NCBI GenBank assembly: GCA_029821745.1
Contig: JALGSS010000004.1
Location: forward strand, 1 to 35,132
DNA length: 35,132 nucleotides
Source of the DNA: Candidatus Zipacnadia bacterium
GTDB taxonomy: Bacteria; Armatimonadota; Zipacnadia; Zipacnadales; JABUFB01
Direction: 5' to 3'
Both the position numbers and the translations under genes were made by a program. The first letter of the stretch is position 1. The number at the start of each line of letters is the position of its first letter. Below the pieces are notes generated by a model that ran no database searches, was not told the origin of the DNA, and worked only from the letters and a program-made list of their open reading frames with translations. Below are positions 18,926 through 27,051 of the stretch, one piece after another.

Positions 18926-21900
18926 CTACCGTCCTAAGCTTAGAGGTTCGACAACTTGGGCCGCGCGCCCTTCAGCGTCTTTGGCCGTAATGCGGATAAG
19001 GTACCGGCCGCTTGGGACGCGGGTACCATGGGCGCCCAGACCGTTCCAGACCACGCTGTTGGTGCCGGCCATCTGGGGCTCGCCCGAGACGACCGAGCGA
19101 ATGCCGCGCCCGGCGATGTTAAGCACCTCGACATCGACTGCCGCGTCGTGCGAGAGCGTATAGGCGATCGCCGCCCCGCCGGGCTTCGTCTGCTGCGCGG
19201 TGACCCCAGTCACTGCCAGAGCACCGGTCGCATCGGCGGCGACGATAATATCGAAGGCACGCGGCTCATCGCCCGCACGGAAGGAGTAGCCCGTGCTTGT
19301 CCGCATGTACGTCCGCTTGGCCGTCGCCAGGTCTACCAGCACGGGCTTCACGTCGGTCGGCGCGAGACCGAGGTCGGGCCACTGGAGGGTCACATCGGAC
19401 CCCGTCTGGCTCGTGTCCACCGTCAGCCGCCAACTCGACCGGGTGTCGCCCGCCGAACGCACATCCACCGAGTGGGCTCCCTGGGGGCCGCTGCCGAGGG
19501 CCGCGTACACGTAAGGTCCGAACTCGGCCACCGGCGGCTTCGCCATGTCAAGGCCCGCATCGTGGGCGGATGATGCCCCTTTCGCAGCGCCGAAGTATGT
19601 CGACGTGTCGACCATGCCATCGACCGTGGTCCGAATGGAGGCGAGCCAGCCGTCTTCCGGCGTGCGCACAGCCGCCTTCGCTTCTGCCGGCGAGGCCAGC
19701 GTGCCTGCCTGCTCGCTGATGTAGAGCGTTAGCGCCTCGTTCGCCTTGACCCAGGTACCCACCCACGGGTTGAAGACCGCCGTGTTCTGGTAGCCGCCGA
19801 GCACGTAGGCGAACATGCCGCCGTCGATCCACCCTTCCGACAGAGCCTCGTTCATGCTCAGCGTAACGCCCACTGCGTTCTCGACCGTCGCGGAGTACCA
19901 GTCGATCAGTGAGGGGAACGGATCGCCGATGATGTTCCAGCCGGCGCCCAGAGCGATGCCGGTCGGGTCTGGCGCGGCAGCGCCCGGCAAGGTCACATCG
20001 CTGGCCGTATCAAGCATGACCCAGTATCCCATGCCAGGGCGAATCTGGTCTGCCGGTGCCTGCGGGTAGGTCCGGTATCGCTGGCGCGAGGCTTCCCACG
20101 CGGCCAGCTTCAGGCTCAAGGCCGGCGTCACGTTGAGGACCGTTGCAGCGTCGCTGCCCGTGTAGTTGTACGGGGCCGAGATCATCTGCAGACCTGCAGG
20201 GAATACGTGCAGACTATCCAGCGAGAAGTTGATGTTGGCCACTATCGCCGCACTGATCACGGTCACGATGCGTTCCGCCGGAACGGCCGTGAACCCGATT
20301 GGCGCCGGACGCACGGTCACCTGTCCGGCCGGTACATCGACGAACTGGTAGTTGTAGCCCGCCTGGCCGCCGCCGGGCTCTGTGAACGTGTCCGTGCTGA
20401 ATACCGTCTGCTGGACAACATCGTTGACCAGGAGGTCCACTCGCACGTTGCCGACCGGCGCACCCGTGGTCGCCGAGACAATCTTCCCGGTCACGGCCTC
20501 GCCGTCTTCCTCGCCCTGCAGCGCGATCCCTAGCTCTGTGGTCTGGGTCGAGGCGACCAGGGCCGTGTCTCCGTCAGAGCGCTTGTAGCCGGGGCCGCTC
20601 GCGTACACCGTGTAGGTTCCAGGCTGGATCTGCAACTCGGCCAGCCCATTGTTGTTCGTCGTCCCGGTGGCGATCACCACGCCGAGGCTGCTTTGCACTT
20701 CGACCAGCGCGGCGCCGATCCCGTCAGTCGTTTCGACATCAAGGACGGTCACGGAAAGTGCGCCATCGGCTGCGGGCAGCTTGAGGTCGAGGGTCGTCGT
20801 GCTGCCGGCGGTGATCGTTATCTGCTCCCACGCTTCGCCGAACCCGATTGTCGAGCCGTCCGCGCGCACGTAGTAGTCGCCCGGCGGCAGGTTCTCTATC
20901 TTGTAGGAGCCGTCCACAGCCGTGGACGTCGCGCCGGCCTGAACCAGATCTCCCCAGACGGGCTCCTCGCCGCTTATCTGCGCCGTGACGACGGTCCCGT
21001 CGGTATCCTCTTCTTCCTCCGGCACTTCGTAGGCGGTCACGTCGACGCGCCCGAGCGGCTCGTCAGTCGCCTCGGAGCTCACGATACCGGCCACAACGCC
21101 CGGCCGGCTGCGACTGATCGCGAAGTTCAGGATATTGGGCTCCCAGCCACCGTGGGTGAGTTCGCCGTCTCGGTGGTCGATCTCGTAGCCGGGACGGATG
21201 GCTTCCAGTGTGTAGACGCCTGACGGCACGCCCTGGAGACGGAAGCGCCCGTCGTCCTGGCAGCGCACCGCGTAGTCCGGCGTTCGGTCGCGGCTCCCGA
21301 TCGGGTTGGTGCCTGTCCAAATCAGGACCACCGGGTTGGGATCGGTAATCGGCTTGCCGTCATCGATAGCGATGACCTGCCCACGGAACCCTCCGGTGCG
21401 GGTCCAGCAAAGGACGTTGTGGATCAGGTGGCTCCGGTGGTTCTTGCAGCCGACCGTCGTGTTGTAACCACGGTGAATAGACTCGAACCCGAAGGCGAGA
21501 TAGACGGCGCGGGCCGTCGTGGTGCGGTCTTCGTACCGCACACCAGCGACGCCACCGGCGTCGTAGGAGTAGATCGGGAAGATATCCGGGCCGGTCTCGG
21601 GCCGGATCACGTCCGGGTACCATGACCAGTCGTGGGCGTCGTGGGACGTGGGGGTCGCACCGCCAGGCGCCCCTCGGTCGAAGGCGGGATTGCCCTCCGG
21701 CGTAGAGAGATCGTCAGGTTGCTCATCGCCCGGGTAGTGCCCGAAGGTCTGGGTCGTGACCGGATCGCCGCCCAGCCCGGTGAGGTCCCAACCCATGACT
21801 GCTGTCCCCGCAGCCGATAGACTGTCAGAGACGAAGCTCGCCTTCAGGTACCGCCTGAGGAAGTCGTTGCTGATCGTTCCGTTCATGGTCAGCGCCCACG

Positions 21901-24136
21901 CGATGTCCATGCCGCTGATCATGACACGCCCGCCGCGGTCCAGGAACAGGCCCAGGTCGGCCTGAGTGCCCGCGTCAACGATGGAGCCGGACGCCTGCCC
22001 GACCCAGACATCGCCGGTGTGCGGAGCAGCCCAGATGACCGCCCGGTTAGCGACCTGCACCTGTCGGCTCGGCGCAGCGTTTTCGGGGTCGTCGACGGCC
22101 TCCTGCGGCTCGAGCTGGTACTCCACCGTGGGCAAGTAATAGGTGTACACACCCGGCGGGACCGGGCCGCGGCAGATAATCCGCCACACGTCGGGATCAT
22201 CGCTCTGGACGTTGTTGCGGAAGGCGTAGCCCCAGATGCTGTGGAGATCAATGTCGCCCCAGGTCGGGGTTATCGTGTTCAGCGGCGGATTGCTGAGGGG
22301 GCTGCCATCATGGCTCGGGTTGTACAGGTAGAAGCTCTCTACATACCAGCCCGAGAAGAAGTCGTTGTTGCGCCCGAAGCCCAACTCGTAGATGAAGTGC
22401 TGGCCCTCGCAGTAATCGTTCACGAACAGCACGTTGGCTTTCGGGCTAAAGATCTCGCTCGTGAACCCGTGCAGACTGTCGTAATTCTGCCAGTTGCCGG
22501 TCACATCGAAGACAATGACGTCGATGACGAAGTCGCTGACGAGGTTCGCGGGCACAGTCCACATCCCGCCGAACATTCCGTCGCCCGCCACGGCATCGCC
22601 GTGCTGCGGGTCGCCATCGTCGAACAACTCGATGCCGGGGACAATTGTCTGGTAGTCCCACTCGTGGAATTGGACCCCATCAATGGATGTATCCCACTGT
22701 TGCGTGCCGGTCCAGGGCCGACCGTCGGGGTAGTTCGGGTCCCAAACCTTGATGTCGGGGTCCTTGATGTTAACGAAGACGCGCTCGACGCCCGTATCCT
22801 TATCGAACACGTTCACATGGAAGTAGACGTCGCTGCCGGGCGTGAACAGCCGCGCCTTGGGGGCATTCTCGTCACCGGCGGTCGTGAAGGGCAGGCCGCT
22901 GACCATTGGTGGGTCGATGTCCTGGTAGACGGTCGCCCAGATGTCCCACTCGGTGCCTGCGGCATCGGCGCGCTCAGACTCGTAGTACAGCCGCATAGGC
23001 TCCTGCGTATCGGCGGGAAGCGGCGACCAACTGGGATCGAAGTCGTCGGTCGTGTCAGTGACATCGTTGTTGGAGACTGGCTGGGCCTCGACGCCTGTCG
23101 TGATTTCGCCCACGCCATTCATGCGGTAGATGTTGTAGTCGTACTGCGTATCTCCGTCCATCAGGCGATTACTGGAGAACGCGAGGAAGGCGCCGTCCTT
23201 GCTCCAGGCGGCGTCGCGGTCGCTGGCGAGGCCGTCGCCGCGACCGTCAGTGATGGCCTCGTCATCCAGCGTGTTGGCGTCCACGCGATGGATGCGGGTC
23301 GTCGCACCGACTGTCGCGGTATAGGCGATCGCGTTGCCGCTCAGGCCTCCGGCGGCAGAGCTGTTCGGCACCCATGCGGGAGCGGTGTCGTCCGTGGGCG
23401 CGAATGTGACCTGAGTCTGCGGCAGGTCGCCGGCAACCGGAAGCGTGAAGATGTCCCAGTTGCCGTTGACATTGCACTGGTAGGCGATCGAGTTGCCGTC
23501 GGGGCTCCAGGTCGGGTGGCGCTTGTCGAAGCCCGTGGCCTGCTTATCGGTCAAACACTGGACCACGTTGGGGCTGCGCACCTCGAAGACGTAGATTTCC
23601 CAATTGCCGGTCTCATTCCCGGCATAGGCGACAACGTTGCCGCCGGGGCTGTACGAGGGCTCAATCTCGTCGCCGGGCCTGTCGGTGAGCTGAACCTGCT
23701 CCGAACCGTCCGGGCGCATGATCCAGATATTGTAGTCGGCGACGAAGGTGGGGTCCTCGGGGAAAGTCGGGTCGATGCGAGCATCTGCGTCTTCATCCAC
23801 GCCGTTGCTGCTGAAGACAACGCGGTTGGTCAAGACACTGGGCGAGCCGTTCGGGTCGCGCTCCTGCGAGACCTCCGCAGTGGGCGTGAGGTCGGTGTCG
23901 GGTACCGGCCCAGAGCCCTGGGCCGTGCCCACGCGCCCGGGGCGTGGGGGCAGGAACTCCCCGATATACTGGTGGTGGCTCACGCGCCCCAGAGCGTCGT
24001 AGTGCGCAGTCGAGGCGCCACCAATCGGCGCGAACGGCGCGGATGTGGCATCAACGGCGAACGTTAGCCCTGCACAGACGGCCAGCGCAACCAGCAGTGG
24101 GATGCCCAAGGATCGGGCGTGGCCCTTGTGCAACAC
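18926..24136 (-). CDS. giant secreted PD40 / carboxypeptidase-regulatory / FlgD-tail protein
   Basis: The start is GTG 24136, with AAGGAG five bases upstream; a GTG at 24142 overlaps that SD. The product is 1736 aa. After a signal peptide come about five TolB-like PD40 beta-propeller blades (about 130-410: 'WSPDGNSIAY', 'NWEIYVFEV', 'AAWSKDGAFLAFSSN'). A region with 'NVLFVNDYCEG' and 'LGLFLDRGGRVMISGMDIAW' resembles the GATase-like domain often found in FlgD-tailed secreted proteins. Four carboxypeptidase-regulatory-like domains follow (for example 'DGRFRLQGVPSGVYTLEAI', 'DGSYKIENLPPGDYYVRAD'). The shared terminal module begins near residue 1313: 'GLQMISAPYNY', 'GMGYWV', 'GWNIIGDPFP', 'LQWPDL', 'YMRTSTGYSFRA', and a FlgD-like Ig ending LSLGR. 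It is probably exported and displayed at the surface; carbohydrate or matrix binding by the repeats is inference. It has its own promoter and a long structured leader. Confidence 0.82.
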   Translation of the reverse strand: MLHKGHARSLGIPLLVALAVCAGLTFAVDATSAPFAPIGGASTAHYDALGRVSHHQYIGEFLPPRPGRVGTAQGSGPVPDTDLTPTAEVSQERDPNGSPSVLTNRVVFSSNGVDEDADARIDPTFPEDPTFVADYNIWIMRPDGSEQVQLTDRPGDEIEPSYSPGGNVVAYAGNETGNWEIYVFEVRSPNVVQCLTDKQATGFDKRHPTWSPDGNSIAYQCNVNGNWDIFTLPVAGDLPQTQVTFAPTDDTAPAWVPNSSAAGGLSGNAIAYTATVGATTRIHRVDANTLDDEAITDGRGDGLASDRDAAWSKDGAFLAFSSNRLMDGDTQYDYNIYRMNGVGEITTGVEAQPVSNNDVTDTTDDFDPSWSPLPADTQEPMRLYYESERADAAGTEWDIWATVYQDIDPPMVSGLPFTTAGDENAPKARLFTPGSDVYFHVNVFDKDTGVERVFVNIKDPDIKVWDPNYPDGRPWTGTQQWDTSIDGVQFHEWDYQTIVPGIELFDDGDPQHGDAVAGDGMFGGMWTVPANLVSDFVIDVIVFDVTGNWQNYDSLHGFTSEIFSPKANVLFVNDYCEGQHFIYELGFGRNNDFFSGWYVESFYLYNPSHDGSPLSNPPLNTITPTWGDIDLHSIWGYAFRNNVQSDDPDVWRIICRGPVPPGVYTYYLPTVEYQLEPQEAVDDPENAAPSRQVQVANRAVIWAAPHTGDVWVGQASGSIVDAGTQADLGLFLDRGGRVMISGMDIAWALTMNGTISNDFLRRYLKASFVSDSLSAAGTAVMGWDLTGLGGDPVTTQTFGHYPGDEQPDDLSTPEGNPAFDRGAPGGATPTSHDAHDWSWYPDVIRPETGPDIFPIYSYDAGGVAGVRYEDRTTTARAVYLAFGFESIHRGYNTTVGCKNHRSHLIHNVLCWTRTGGFRGQVIAIDDGKPITDPNPVVLIWTGTNPIGSRDRTPDYAVRCQDDGRFRLQGVPSGVYTLEAIRPGYEIDHRDGELTHGGWEPNILNFAISRSRPGVVAGIVSSEATDEPLGRVDVTAYEVPEEEEDTDGTVVTAQISGEEPVWGDLVQAGATSTAVDGSYKIENLPPGDYYVRADGSTIGFGEAWEQITITAGSTTTLDLKLPAADGALSVTVLDVETTDGIGAALVEVQSSLGVVIATGTTNNNGLAELQIQPGTYTVYASGPGYKRSDGDTALVASTQTTELGIALQGEEDGEAVTGKIVSATTGAPVGNVRVDLLVNDVVQQTVFSTDTFTEPGGGQAGYNYQFVDVPAGQVTVRPAPIGFTAVPAERIVTVISAAIVANINFSLDSLHVFPAGLQMISAPYNYTGSDAATVLNVTPALSLKLAAWEASRQRYRTYPQAPADQIRPGMGYWVMLDTASDVTLPGAAAPDPTGIALGAGWNIIGDPFPSLIDWYSATVENAVGVTLSMNEALSEGWIDGGMFAYVLGGYQNTAVFNPWVGTWVKANEALTLYISEQAGTLASPAEAKAAVRTPEDGWLASIRTTVDGMVDTSTYFGAAKGASSAHDAGLDMAKPPVAEFGPYVYAALGSGPQGAHSVDVRSAGDTRSSWRLTVDTSQTGSDVTLQWPDLGLAPTDVKPVLVDLATAKRTYMRTSTGYSFRAGDEPRAFDIIVAADATGALAVTGVTAQQTKPGGAAIAYTLSHDAAVDVEVLNIAGRGIRSVVSGEPQMAGTNSVVWNGLGAHGTRVPSGRYLIRITAKDAEGRAAQVVEPLSLGR

Positions 24137-24386
24137 GATCACTCCTTGACGACTGCTACAGTGCCGACTTCACGCGTGCGTTGACCGACAGCACAGGCGA
24201 CAACAAGTGCAACTAACGTCGCCGGAGGAACCGACCCGCCTGCGACCGTTACTCATGCAAAAAGGAACGCGCACACGCAACCGCGTGCTCACGTGCTCTT
24301 GTGCGCGATGGACACGCCCGACCACCCAAATAGTGAGGCCCAGCCCCTGACCAGATTCCATGCCCGCTTGGGTCGAATCTGAAAAC
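24137..24386 (-). ncRNA. long structured 5' leader with candidate attenuator
   Basis: About 250 nt separate the predicted start of transcription from GTG 24136. The leader opens with a perfect 7-bp stem (CAGATTC/GAATCTG, 24375-24381 with 24353-24359). It then carries a GC-rich stem GCGCACA/TGTGCGC (24300-24306 with 24269-24275) enclosing smaller hairpins, followed on the minus strand by GTTCCTTTTTG, which looks like an intrinsic terminator. The rest runs into the SD. I do not recognise a known riboswitch class. Confidence 0.4.
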
Positions 24387-24392
24387 GCGGCG

Positions 24393-24422
24393 ATTATAAC
24401 ATAGCCCCCAAAACGTTGGCAA
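24393..24422 (-). promoter_or_regulatory. strong sigma70-type promoter for the giant FlgD-tail gene
   Basis: On the minus strand TTGCCA (24417-24422, 5 of 6) and a perfect TATAAT (24393-24398) are separated by 18 bp. TGT directly before TATAAT makes it an extended -10. It is the best promoter match in the window. Confidence 0.78.
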
Positions 24423-24612
24423 GGACGCGGCTCGACCTGCAATACACGCCTGTCGAATTCGCGTCCCGACAGACCCATGCCCGCAGGGAGCCGCACTGCC
24501 GCGCCACCAGCTCATTCGCCACCCCGAGAATCGCGATCCCGCAGGCCACGGTACTCACGCTGTTGGCGTCGCACTCGCTCCCGTAGTAGGGGAACTCCTT
24601 GGGCTGGTTCAC
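24394..24612 (-). CDS. possible small ORF of unknown function
   Basis: This 72-codon GTG-initiated frame lies between the aspartokinase-like gene and the next promoter. Its third codon positions are strongly G/C (nearly all of the first 45 codons), whereas the other two minus-strand frames are near half, which resembles real coding sequence in this genome. The product has five cysteines and a short hydrophobic stretch ('VACGIAILGVANELVA'). Against it: the nearest SD-like GGGAGGT is 16 nt from the GTG, and the stop overlaps the downstream -10 box. I recognise no family. It could be a remnant of a longer gene. Confidence 0.3.
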   Translation of the reverse strand: MNQPKEFPYYGSECDANSVSTVACGIAILGVANELVARQCGSLRAWVCRDANSTGVYCRSSRVLANVLGAML

Positions 24613-24705
24613 CGCACGCGATCAAAGGACCTCCCGCGTTCGGAAAAAGAATCGAGCACCTTCAGGGACGACGGGGATGCCCGCAGATTGCCCCCGCCGC
24701 GCGGC

Positions 24706-25620
24706 TCAATCTCGGCAGGTGATTCGGGTCCCCGGCAGGTCTGGGTCGAAGCCGTCCCGAATCCAGATGTCGACCTGCCGTTCGCAGGCGTACAGGACCG
24801 CCTCTCGCTGGATCACCTGCGGGAACGGGTGCCAGCCTAGCAGTTCCACAGCGCCGATTGCCTCGATCTTCCGGGCGTCCGGGTGCAGATTAGGGTCCTT
24901 GTCATACAGGCCGTCAACGTTTGTGAGCATGGTGCACTCGGTCTGACCAAGCGCGTCCGCGATGGCAACGGCCGTGAGATTCGAGCCCCCACGGCCCAGG
25001 ATCGCCACGTCCTCGCGCCCGGTACTCTCGTCGAGGAAGAAGCCCTGGAAGCCCGCAACGATCGGGATCACGCCCCGTTCAATCAACCGCCTGGCGTTGG
25101 TAGGGTCCACCTGCTCGATCAGGGCGTCGACATACTGCGGGGTCGTTCGGACCCCGGCTTCCCGGCCGGTCAACGAGTTCGCAGGGCAATCAAAGCACTC
25201 CAGTACCATCGCCAGCGCCGAACTCGCCCGCAGTTCGCCGGACATCAATAGCCGCGCGTACTCCCGGTCGTTGGGCTCGGCATGGACACACGCCGCCAAC
25301 TGCTGCAGCTTGTCGGTGGCCCAGTCGAAAGCGGACACGACCACAACGGGCACGCACCCTTGCTGTTTCAGGGGGAGGATGAAGTCTGCGGCGACCTCGC
25401 GCAGGCGTTCGGCCCGGGCCTCGTTGCGCCGCAGTTCGATCAACCGGTAGACACCATTCACGCTGTCGGCCCGGCGGCACTCCTCTAGCAGTTCTGCCTC
25501 GTGCGGCCCGAAGCGCTGCTTCCCCTGGAGCGTCAACCCGCCGAACTTCAGGACTGGAGTATTGACTATCGCGATCACCTCCGCCGGTGCGCCACCCGCA
25601 GTCTGGGGCCCCGGTGTCAC
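24706..25620 (-). CDS. single-domain aspartokinase-like amino-acid kinase
   Basis: A 304-aa cytoplasmic protein of the amino acid kinase superfamily. Visible are 'LKFGGLTL' (24-31, the KFGG phosphate-binding loop of aspartokinases), 'VPVVVVSAFDWATDKL', 'LLMSGELRASSALA', 'VIPIVAGFQGFF', 'ILGRGGSNLTAVAIADAL' and 'TNVDGLYDKDPN'. These match the aspartate kinase catalytic domain, which phosphorylates aspartate for lysine, threonine and methionine synthesis. Unlike most aspartokinases it has no C-terminal ACT domains, so it should lack allosteric feedback, or it may act on another substrate. The start GTG 25620 overlaps the TGA of the upstream gene by 4 bases (GTGA). A perfect SD (GGAGGTGATC) within codons 13-17 hints at a downstream start, but no standard start codon follows at the right distance. 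Confidence 0.75.
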   Translation of the reverse strand: MTPGPQTAGGAPAEVIAIVNTPVLKFGGLTLQGKQRFGPHEAELLEECRRADSVNGVYRLIELRRNEARAERLREVAADFILPLKQQGCVPVVVVSAFDWATDKLQQLAACVHAEPNDREYARLLMSGELRASSALAMVLECFDCPANSLTGREAGVRTTPQYVDALIEQVDPTNARRLIERGVIPIVAGFQGFFLDESTGREDVAILGRGGSNLTAVAIADALGQTECTMLTNVDGLYDKDPNLHPDARKIEAIGAVELLGWHPFPQVIQREAVLYACERQVDIWIRDGFDPDLPGTRITCRD

Positions 25621-26777
25621 GGAGCCACCGGTTGTTCGCGCGTCTCCCGGGAGAGCTCAGTTCCCAGGTCCGGGTCATAGGTTAGCACGTCTTCGTGCAC
25701 GCGTCGCGCCGCGCCGTTGTCGTAGTACGTTCGCCTGATCGTCATTCGCCCGGCACGGCAGTCGTCCTCCACAGCCACCTTCGCGATCCGCGTGCCGCCT
25801 TTATATATGTCCACTCCCCGGGCGAAAGAGACGGAGCCGAACGGTGGGCGCACAGTGTAGGCCTCATCGCCGCGCCGGATCGCCAGGAACCCTTCTTCGC
25901 TCACGCCGACCAGGAACGCCGTGCGTCCTTCGAAGTCTCGCTGCTCACTGAACTCGCCCTTCCCGTAACGGGCCGGGGGGTCGTCGCACGCGCTCGGCGA
26001 ACACCGGCATTCCCCCGTGAGTGAACCGTCGGGAGCGATGTAGAAGTGCGTCGCTTGCCGAATGCGCCACCCCGGTGACAAGACGAGGAAAAGGTGCAGG
26101 TGCGCGGGGAAGTCGGAGTGCCCATACGGCTTGCCTCCGGACATCCGCCGAGGGAACGTGTTTTCGTAGCCTACGATGTGGATGGTGCCATCGAAGTCGC
26201 GGCGGTCATCAGTGATGTTCAGGTCGCGGAACACCTCGCGAGCCCCAAACATCAGATTCCCCTCGGCACGCGCGGCTGCATCATGCCAGGGCGCGTCCAG
26301 GTGGGGCCCGGATCGCCGCCAACTGGGCTTGTGCATGTAGGTGAGCCGGCACGAGGGCACGTCGGCCCAACTCGTATGCATGGCATACGGAACCCGGAGG
26401 TCATCAGCCAGCCGGAACTCCACGGCTTCGCCGTCGACCGTAAACGGCACCCGCGTGTGGCCGACGTAGACTTTCTCGACGGTCGCGCCGTCCCAGGCAA
26501 CGCGCAACGTCGGCAGGTCAACGCCCGCGGGAACCAGTACATCGAAGTACGCTTCGGTCGGGTTCGTCCCGTGGTAGTCCGGGCAAAGGGCGCAGCCGGC
26601 CGCGTCGCCCACGAAGGTGATCGCAGGCGTCGTCTTGAGGACCTCTTCACTCGTCTTCAGTACACGCACGCCAATACGCCGTGCCGGCTCAGCCGAATCG
26701 GCGCACAGCCCCCACGCCATCACGCAAAGCGCGAGCAAGACGATCAGCAGGGCGGTCCGAGCGTCACCATATATCAT
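25617..26777 (-). CDS. secreted protein of unknown family with Cys-rich motif
   Basis: I place the start at ATG 26777 (GGGGGGAGG about 12 nt upstream), immediately before a signal peptide ('MIYGDARTALLIVLLALCVMAW', cleaved near LCA-D); the open frame extends to 26819. The 386-aa product has 'CALCPDYHGTNPTEAYFDV' with a CxxC pair near its N-terminal part and 'GECRCSPSACDD' in the second half, plus an aromatic and His-rich core ('HSDFPAHLHLFLVLSPGW', 'RQATHFYIAPDGSLTG'). The cysteines suggest disulfides or metal binding outside the cytoplasm. I do not recognise the family. It overlaps the aspartokinase-like gene by four bases, so the two are translationally coupled even though one product is secreted and the other cytoplasmic. 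Confidence 0.7.
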   Translation of the reverse strand: MIYGDARTALLIVLLALCVMAWGLCADSAEPARRIGVRVLKTSEEVLKTTPAITFVGDAAGCALCPDYHGTNPTEAYFDVLVPAGVDLPTLRVAWDGATVEKVYVGHTRVPFTVDGEAVEFRLADDLRVPYAMHTSWADVPSCRLTYMHKPSWRRSGPHLDAPWHDAAARAEGNLMFGAREVFRDLNITDDRRDFDGTIHIVGYENTFPRRMSGGKPYGHSDFPAHLHLFLVLSPGWRIRQATHFYIAPDGSLTGECRCSPSACDDPPARYGKGEFSEQRDFEGRTAFLVGVSEEGFLAIRRGDEAYTVRPPFGSVSFARGVDIYKGGTRIAKVAVEDDCRAGRMTIRRTYYDNGAARRVHEDVLTYDPDLGTELSRETREQPVAP

Positions 26778-26924
26778 GGGTAGACAGTGCCTCCCCCCGA
26801 CTCGGTGAGTGGTTCCCACCGCCGGGGTCCGCTATTGTAGTTGTGTCAAAAACCCATAACGCATGGCCGTGGGTGTCACAGCGCCTCGTTACCGACGCGC
26901 TACATGGGCCCCACGGAGCCTTTC

Positions 26925-26996
26925 GGCGCGGTACAAGCCCGCGCCCTACAACGGCCGCCCGGCGCGGTACTGTAGGGCGGGGGCTCGTACCCCGCC
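26925..26996. repeat. REP-like palindromic element
   Basis: A 25-bp arm at 26925-26949 (GGCGCGGTACAAGCCCGCGC...) and its inverted partner at 26972-26996 (GTAGGGCGGGGGCTCGTACC...) match at 22 of 25 positions across a 22-bp spacer. The direct repeat CCCTACAAC[GA]GCCGCC recurs at 26944-26959 and 27007-27022, suggesting a tandem or composite unit. Elements of this look are common as dispersed intergenic repeats in bacterial genomes rich in secreted proteins. No transposase is present. Confidence 0.7.
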
Positions 26997-27051
26997 GGCC
27001 TTTCAGCCCTACAACAGCCGCCATGATCGCCCTTCTTCAACACAACCTCGT

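Noticed and set aside
22019-24067. 682-codon plus-strand open frame opposite the giant FlgD-tail gene
   Set aside because: Composition (Val/Arg/His-rich, no domains, no SD) is that of an antisense shadow caused by high-GC codon use; the minus-strand gene has clear domains and a promoter.
26834-26849. TTGACA and TACAAT upstream of the secreted unknown protein (minus strand)
   Set aside because: The two hexamers are only 4 bp apart, so they cannot serve together as one sigma70 promoter, and neither has a partner at normal spacing.
26764-27024. Short minus-strand ORF containing GRGLVPRR repeats
   Set aside because: It is a translation of the REP-like palindrome, a well-known source of false genes.
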